Origin: Rubricoccus sp038746605 | GTDB lineage: Bacteria > Bacteroidota > Rhodothermia > Rhodothermales > Rubricoccaceae | Length of the DNA stretch: 64,000 nt | NCBI GenBank assembly: GCA_038746605.1 | Contig: JBCDKM010000001.1 | Span: 186,001-250,000 of the forward strand | Direction: 5' to 3' | In this document: piece after piece, positions 59,837 to 64,000 of the stretch | Layout of the letters: each line of letters begins with the position of its first letter | How positions within the stretch are numbered: position 1 is the first letter of the stretch | Position numbers and translations under genes: made by a program | The notes under the pieces: model-generated | Databases searched by the model: none | The model's input: the letters and a program-made list of their open reading frames with translations, nothing else | Told to the model about the DNA's origin: nothing

Positions 59837-60421
59837 ATGGCACACGCAGCACACGGACACGATGAGCACGCCGGCCACGGTGGGCATCACGTCATCGCCA
59901 AACGCGACCTTACCCGGACCATCTCGATCCTGGTGTTCCTGACTGCACTGACGGTCGTGCTAGGGCTCTTGGAGCGATACTTCGCCGTCAACCACGAGAT
60001 CGAGATCTTCGGGCCGTTCTCCGTGCCCATCGCGCTCCTCATCGCGAGCGTGAAGGCCTACTTCGTGGCGGCCTACTTCATGGGCCTCAAGCACGATGGT
60101 GGCACCAACTTGCTCGCCTTCGCGGGGTCGGTTGTCTTCTTGGTAATCTTCCTCTCGTTCACGTATCTAGACACCGGCTTCCGTGACACCTTCGAGGAGC
60201 GCTCGGCTGTCCCTGTGGACGAACTCCAGCGGCAAGACCTCGAAGCCGCCGCTGAAACGGAGCGTCTCCAGCCGTCCTTCGATGCCGTCCCTCTCGTCAA
60301 CGATCCTGACACCGGGCTCTTCCCTGCAGCCTCAACGGCTGAGGATGCGATGGACGACGCAGCCTCTGCCACTGATGGGCAGGAAGCTACCGCAGCCGAC
60401 GACACTCCCACCGAGAACTAG
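59837..60421 (+). CDS. Cytochrome c oxidase subunit IV family protein
   Basis: A 194-residue small oxidase subunit. After a His-rich start (MAHAAHGHDEHAGHGGHH) three membrane helices follow with the family pattern TISILVFLTALTVVLGLLE, PVPIALLIASVKAYFVAAYFMGLKHD-like spacing and NLLAFAGSVVFLVIFLSFTYLDT. The last 70 residues form an acidic Ala/Asp/Thr tail not found in the roughly 110-residue standard subunit. It completes the core caa3 oxidase genes. Confidence 0.88.
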   Translation: MAHAAHGHDEHAGHGGHHVIAKRDLTRTISILVFLTALTVVLGLLERYFAVNHEIEIFGPFSVPIALLIASVKAYFVAAYFMGLKHDGGTNLLAFAGSVVFLVIFLSFTYLDTGFRDTFEERSAVPVDELQRQDLEAAAETERLQPSFDAVPLVNDPDTGLFPAASTAEDAMDDAASATDGQEATAADDTPTEN

Positions 60422-60440
60422 CCCGCCCGGGCACGCCAAC

Positions 60441-60755
60441 ATGCCCCCCGTTGCCGCTATCGTCACAGGTTTCTTCATGGTCGCCGCTCCGGTGATCCTG
60501 ATGATGACGATCTGGACGCTAGTCACGATGTGGCGCGTGATCTTCCCCGACGACGAACTGCCCTTCGACCGGAGTACGGATGTCGCGGCGGCCCAGGAGA
60601 GAGGGGAATCGGTTCCGGTGGGATTCGTGGACATCATGGAGCAGCAGCGCCGCCGACCCGTAGGCCCGGTAATGCCGCATCGCCAGCGAGTGGCTCAGAA
60701 GGAGGGCACAAGCGAAAGCCCGCTCGCCGAGGACCTCTGGCGCCGTCGCAACTAG
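60441..60755 (+). CDS. Small single-TM protein at the end of the oxidase operon
   Basis: A 104-residue unrecognised protein with one N-terminal membrane helix (VAAIVTGFFMVAAPVILMMTIWTLVTMW) and a basic, arginine-rich cytoplasmic tail. It follows the subunit IV gene after 19 nt, so it is probably an accessory or assembly factor of the oxidase. The ATG at 60441 sits right before the helix. Confidence 0.7.
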   Translation: MPPVAAIVTGFFMVAAPVILMMTIWTLVTMWRVIFPDDELPFDRSTDVAAAQERGESVPVGFVDIMEQQRRRPVGPVMPHRQRVAQKEGTSESPLAEDLWRRRN

Positions 60756-60810
60756 ACCAGGCCAACGCGAGGCGCGACCGTGTCTCTACCCACCACGACT
60801 CCTGCACTCC

Positions 60811-61764
60811 GTGAAGGTCATCGAACACTACGAGCGCGCTACCGAGCCGCTTCTCTCGTACGAAATCATCCCGCCACGTCGAGGCGGGTCGGTCGCCCAG
60901 GTACTTGAGATCGTCGAGACGCTCGCGCCGTATGAGCCGCCGTTCATCGACGTGACGAGTCACTCCGCGGAGGCGACCTATGAGGAGTCTCCAGACGGCA
61001 GTATCCGCCGCCAGATCAGGCGGAAGCGGCCCGGAACCCTCGGCCTGTGCGCTGCCATCCAGCACCGCTTCGGTATCGACGCCGTGCCGCACGTGCTCTG
61101 CCGGGGATTCACTCGCGAGGAGACCGAGGACGCTCTCATCGAACTCAACTATCTCGGGATCCACAACGTGCTCGCCGTGCGAGGCGATGACAACGGGATC
61201 AACAAGCGGGGACGTCCTGAGCGGACGGTCAATACGTATGCTTCGGACCTCGTGGGGCAGATCTCCGCGATGAATCGTGGCGAGTACCTCGACGAGGAGT
61301 TGCTCGATGCCACGCCGACGAACTTTTGTATCGGTGTCGGAGGCTATCCAGAGAAGCACGAGGAGGCGCCGAATAAGACCTGGGACGTGCTCCACTTGAA
61401 GCGAAAGGTGGATGCGGGCGCGGACTATGTCGTGACGCAGATGTTCTTCGAGACCCAGCACTACATCGACTTTGTGGAGCGCTGCCGCGACGTAGGAATC
61501 ACGGTGCCCATCGTGCCAGGGCTCAAGATCCTCACGCGGAAAAACCATCTCCGGTCCTTACCACGAACGTTCAAGGTTGAGATCCCCGAATCGCTCGCGG
61601 CGGAGGTGGAAGAGGCCAAGGACGAGCATGTCGCCGATATCGGTGTGGAGTGGACCCGCCAGCAGACCGAGGCGTTGCTCCAAGCGGGAGCGCCGGGGAT
61701 CCACTACTACATCATGGCTGATCCCCAGCACGTGCTGAAGGTTGTGGAGCCCATTCGGGCGTAG
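60811..61764 (+). CDS. metF: 5,10-methylenetetrahydrofolate reductase
   Basis: Flavin-dependent TIM-barrel enzyme reducing methylene-THF to methyl-THF for methionine synthesis. The 317-residue product has SYEIIPPRRGG, FIDVTSHSAEATYEES, HVLCRGFTREETEDALIELNYLGIHNVLAVRGD (LRGD-like loop), FCIGVGGYPEKHEEAPN, KRKVDAGADYVVTQMFF and PIVPGLKILTRK. The start is a GTG at 60811 directly before KVIEHYERA. No cobalamin-dependent methionine synthase is nearby in this window, although the cobT-cobS-cobC genes suggest B12 use. Confidence 0.95.
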   Translation: MKVIEHYERATEPLLSYEIIPPRRGGSVAQVLEIVETLAPYEPPFIDVTSHSAEATYEESPDGSIRRQIRRKRPGTLGLCAAIQHRFGIDAVPHVLCRGFTREETEDALIELNYLGIHNVLAVRGDDNGINKRGRPERTVNTYASDLVGQISAMNRGEYLDEELLDATPTNFCIGVGGYPEKHEEAPNKTWDVLHLKRKVDAGADYVVTQMFFETQHYIDFVERCRDVGITVPIVPGLKILTRKNHLRSLPRTFKVEIPESLAAEVEEAKDEHVADIGVEWTRQQTEALLQAGAPGIHYYIMADPQHVLKVVEPIRA

Positions 61765-61831
61765 AGCAGCGACCAGGATAGTTCTTGGAGGAGAGTGCGC
61801 TATGTTGTGCGGTCTCTCTACCTCCTCCCCA

Positions 61832-62368
61832 ATGCGGTTCGCCCTTCTCCTTTGCCTCTCGTTTGGCATCGTGCCCCTGGTGAGTGCCCAGGTTCTCGTT
61901 GCACCTAAGGCGGGACTGAACGTGTCCACATGGTCCGGTTCCGATTCCAACGACCCTGACGTCAAGCTCGGGTTCGTTGGTGGCGTCTCGCTCCAGGTGC
62001 CTATGGAACCGGTCAGCGTCGTGGTGGAGGCCCTGTACAGCCAGAAGGGAATCGAGCGAGGAGGCCAGACTCTTGCGTTCGACTACGCGGAGCTGGCTCT
62101 GCTCGGTCGCCTTGCCATTCCAACGAATAGTGCGCTGGAGGTGGGTGTCGGGATCGGTCCGTGGGTGGGTATTCCCGTATCCACCGATCTGGATGCGCTC
62201 ACGGACTTTGGCCTCGCGCTTGGCCTCGATGTTGGCTCTGGTCCCTTCTACGTAGAGGCACGCTACGATCTCGGCCTGACCGATATCCCTGATACGGTGG
62301 CCGACCTGGATATCCAGAACCAGTCCGTTGCGTTGACAGGCGGGTACCGGATCGTATTCGGCGGGTAA
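61832..62368 (+). CDS. Small outer-membrane beta-barrel (porin-family) protein
   Basis: A 178-residue exported protein. Signal peptide MRFALLLCLSFGIVPLVSAQ is followed by alternating hydrophobic strands typical of an eight-stranded barrel of the OMP_b-brl/PorT-like group: LVAPKAGLNVSTWSG, FVGGVSLQVPMEPVSVVVEALYSQKG, GPFYVEARYDLGLTDIP and a final VALTGGYRIVFGG. Many Bacteroidota genomes carry numerous such proteins of unknown function. The ATG at 61832 begins the signal peptide. Confidence 0.82.
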   Translation: MRFALLLCLSFGIVPLVSAQVLVAPKAGLNVSTWSGSDSNDPDVKLGFVGGVSLQVPMEPVSVVVEALYSQKGIERGGQTLAFDYAELALLGRLAIPTNSALEVGVGIGPWVGIPVSTDLDALTDFGLALGLDVGSGPFYVEARYDLGLTDIPDTVADLDIQNQSVALTGGYRIVFGG

Positions 62369-62696
62369 GGACGTGCTACGGGCGCGCCGACGCTCGACTG
62401 GAGCCACCGTCTCCTCAGCTTCGCTTCGTATCCAAGAATCCGCCGTCGCGTCAGGCAGACAGCCTTGTCCACGGCGTGCTCGAGTAGCTCCATCGGCAGC
62501 AGAAGTGAGTGTCTGGCGGTAGACCCGGAGCGCCAGTTTCGCCCTCTTCATCGAACTGGCAGGCGGTGATCCGGGGCTGTTGTACCGGCTCGTGGGACGG
62601 GTAGGGAGGGCACGTGGCCCGAAGATCAGGTGCATGCCACCGTGTGGGACCGGAGACGCACGAAGCCAAACGAGTCGGTTCGGTTGGGAGCTTCCC
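62369..62696. other. 328-nt gap between convergent genes
   Basis: The small barrel gene and ybeY converge on this stretch. I see no convincing gene, RNA or element in it. Short open frames exist but have no family resemblance and atypical composition. It may hold the 3' ends of both transcripts or a decayed gene. Confidence 0.45.
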
Positions 62697-63146
62697 TTAC
62701 CCCTGGAGGTATCGATCCTCAAGCGCCCGCATCTCGGCGCGTTCCTCGTCCGTGGCGTCATCGTGGCCGACGAGGTGGAGGAGGCCGTGGATGACGTAGC
62801 GGAGTGCTTCTGTTTCGAAGCTCACGCGATGCTCAGGTGCGACCTCGCGGGCCGTATCGAGGTCCACGTAGACCTCCCCCTCAATCTCGCCCTGTTCACG
62901 CGCGTCCTCATCCAGTGGAAACGACACGACATCGGTGTTCCAGTCGTGGTGGAGCCACTTGCGATTGAGGCTCCGAATCAGCGCGTGGTCTCCGAGGACT
63001 ACGTTGACCTCCGTCCATCGGACGGCTTCCCCTTCGGCGACGCGCTCCGCCGCGGCCTGGACCGCCTCGGTGCCGAGGCGGAGGGACTCGTGCTCCTGAA
63101 AGACCTGGAGTCCTACGTCCTGCCGCTCCGTGCCCTTGTTACTCAA
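62697..63146 (-). CDS. ybeY: Endoribonuclease YbeY (rRNA maturation)
   Basis: Zinc-dependent RNase for 16S rRNA 3'-end processing and ribosome quality control. The 149-residue product has LNRKWLHHDWNTDVVSFPLDED and the metal site HGLLHLVGHDD (His120, His124). The third ligand, His in E. coli, is Asp130 here, as I recall for Bacteroidota. The only start I can support is a TTG at 63146, overlapping the upstream gene by 8 nt; it gives the normal LQVFQEHE beginning. Codons 22-28 (LRLGTEA) lie in a perfect copy of the dispersed palindrome. Confidence 0.92.
   Translation of the reverse strand: MSNKGTERQDVGLQVFQEHESLRLGTEAVQAAAERVAEGEAVRWTEVNVVLGDHALIRSLNRKWLHHDWNTDVVSFPLDEDAREQGEIEGEVYVDLDTAREVAPEHRVSFETEALRYVIHGLLHLVGHDDATDEERAEMRALEDRYLQG
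63062..63081. repeat. Palindromic element inside the ybeY coding region (copy q)
   Basis: CCGCCTCGG-TG-CCGAGGCGG, perfect. It lies 57 nt past the stop of the upstream gene and is translated in ybeY as part of an N-terminal helix. Confidence 0.9.
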
Positions 63147-63552
63147 ACATCGTCTCGCCGAGCGAGAGGACGACAGCCGCTTGCATCACCTCGGGCTTGA
63201 GCGAAAGGAAGTCCGCAGAGAGCAGGGTCTCCGGGACGTTCGCATAGAGCGAGCACCCCGCTCCCCGTTCCACCACGAGCCCGGACACCCGTGCGCCTTC
63301 GCGCCCGAGGAACAGGGCCTCGCCGAGTTCCTCGCTCGCGACGACTGTCTCACAGCCCTGGAGCTGGAGGTGTGCCACTTGGCTGTAGACTGTCACCAAC
63401 GCGCCGTCCTCCGTCTCTGCCATGACCTCCAGGACGAGCTGGCGGCCACTGTCCGCGTCGTGAAGGGAGTACCGGACGATCTCTCCCTCACGCTCGGGCT
63501 CCACGCCAAGGGCGGCAGCGATTCGGTCGAAGTCGGCAGGGGAGAAGGCCAT
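63139..63552 (-). CDS. Hypothetical cytoplasmic protein upstream of ybeY
   Basis: A 137-residue protein that I do not recognise. It is acidic, with no signal peptide or membrane segment, and its alternating pattern suggests an alpha/beta domain (SPADFDRIAAALGVEPEREGEIVRYSL, QLVLEVMAETEDGALVTVYS, TVVASEELGEALFLG). The ATG at 63552 follows a natural gap; the frame upstream is proline/arginine noise. Its stop overlaps the ybeY start, so the two are probably coupled. Confidence 0.75.
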   Translation of the reverse strand: MAFSPADFDRIAAALGVEPEREGEIVRYSLHDADSGRQLVLEVMAETEDGALVTVYSQVAHLQLQGCETVVASEELGEALFLGREGARVSGLVVERGAGCSLYANVPETLLSADFLSLKPEVMQAAVVLSLGETMFE

Positions 63553-63610
63553 TGGGGGGGCGGGAAGCGGAGACGGAAGGTACGGAGGGCGGGGCCGGTC
63601 AGTGGTCTTG

Positions 63611-63638
63611 CCTCGGTGGCCCACCCGAGATACCGAGG
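63611..63638. repeat. Decayed palindromic element (copy r)
   Basis: CCTCGG and CCGAGG cores with a 16-nt loop and imperfect flanks, 9 nt past the stop of the gene at the right edge. Confidence 0.5.
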
Positions 63639-63647
63639 GGGACGGGA

Positions 63648-64000
63648 TCAGCCTTCCTCCGGCGGCGGGCTGTTGAGGGCCTCCGCTTGCTGCCGGAACT
63701 CGTCGGCCGTCTGGCGGACGCGGTCGTCTTCGACAGCCTCCGCGAGGCGATCAGAGAATGCGGCTGCGGCGTCGTACGCCCCGCCCTGCACGTACGCGAG
63801 CGTCACGAGTTGGATGTACTGCATCGCGGTCTCCCGGTCACTTTGCGATTCCGCCGTGCGAAGCCTCGCGAGAGCCTGATCTTCCGCACCGCTCATCGCG
63901 CGGGTGAGTCCCGCGACGTCGTCCAGCGCACCGTAGGCCTCTCCGATGGTGTACAGACTTGGGAAGGACGCCGGGACGGCATCGAAGGGGATTTCCTCTT
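63648..64000 (-). CDS. C-terminal part of a gene cut by the right window edge
   Basis: The frame is open from its stop at 63648 through the window edge, so the gene begins outside. The visible 116 residues start EEIPFDAVPASFPSLYTIGEAYGALDD and consist mainly of helices (SQSDRETAMQYIQLVTLAYVQGGAYDAAAAFSDRLAEAV), reminiscent of a TPR-like or helical-bundle C-terminus. An ATG at 63896 lies inside this frame but is unlikely to be the start, since coding character continues upstream. The family cannot be named; the C-terminal helices of DUF2723-type membrane proteins are one possibility. Confidence 0.6.
   Translation of the reverse strand, partial: EEIPFDAVPASFPSLYTIGEAYGALDDVAGLTRAMSGAEDQALARLRTAESQSDRETAMQYIQLVTLAYVQGGAYDAAAAFSDRLAEAVEDDRVRQTADEFRQQAEALNSPPPEEG

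Noticed and set aside
62263..62669. Short minus-strand open frames in the gap left of ybeY
   Set aside because: No recognisable domain, no plausible start context, and partial overlap with the small barrel gene. I prefer to call the gap empty.

Overview
The window is GC-rich (well above 60% by eye) and densely coded on both strands. Its content points to a marine member of the Rhodothermia, most likely near Rubricoccus/Rubrivirga. The reasons are a fused-subunit alternative complex III followed by a caa3 oxidase with an A2-type YSHPAVY motif (the arrangement known from Rhodothermus marinus), Bacteroidota-style outer-membrane receptors with a carboxypeptidase-regulatory N-domain, secreted proteins with type-IX-secretion-like C-terminal domains, and a Bacteroidota-like YbeY zinc site. 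Most genes lack a clear Shine-Dalgarno sequence. The taxonomic call is inference.

Layout. 1-7.3 kb: nrnA, pyruvate phosphate dikinase and a large outer-membrane beta-barrel protein, all on minus. 7.3-11.1 kb: a COG0523 GTPase, then the end of the cobalamin pathway (cobT-cobS-cobC, overlapping, minus). 11.2-14 kb: a biotin-dependent carboxyltransferase beta subunit, a SAP/DUF6434-like protein and a cupin gene broken by a 13-bp tandem duplication. 13.9-18.6 kb: Fe-S assembly genes sufB-sufC-sufD-sufT-like, with a divergent sufA/erpA. 18.7-23.5 kb: a two-gene operon for large secreted proteins (DUF4874/DUF4832 and a glycosidase-like multidomain protein). 23.5-31.3 kb: DUF192 lipoprotein, hemW, SGNH hydrolase-like protein, metallophosphatase, a chimeric DUF4139 protein and a DinB protein. 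31.5-45.3 kb: an undecaprenyl-phosphate sugar transferase, small enzymes, M23/LytM proteins, a low-GC island with one TIR-domain gene, an aldehyde dehydrogenase, ybgC, accA, a GT2 fusion protein and a MATE exporter. 45.6-60.8 kb: actABCDEF, an acidic single-TM protein, sco and the caa3 genes, a plus-strand series for quinol oxidation, cytochrome c transfer and oxygen reduction. 60.8-64 kb: metF, a small beta-barrel, ybeY, an unrecognised gene and a gene cut by the window edge.

The most unusual feature is a dispersed palindromic element, CCGCCTCGG-NN-CCGAGGCGG with compact and long-loop variants. I count about 18 copies, nearly all within 60 nt downstream of a stop codon and several inside operons. 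Three copies are also translated as part of the next gene's N-terminus. Other points of interest are the DUF4139 protein split by a TonB-plug-like insertion, a GT2 enzyme carrying an in-frame inverted-repeat insertion and a degenerate sugar-phosphate-transferase domain, the TIR island, and acidic low-complexity extensions on many respiratory subunits. I see no tRNA, rRNA, CRISPR array, insertion sequence or known riboswitch.
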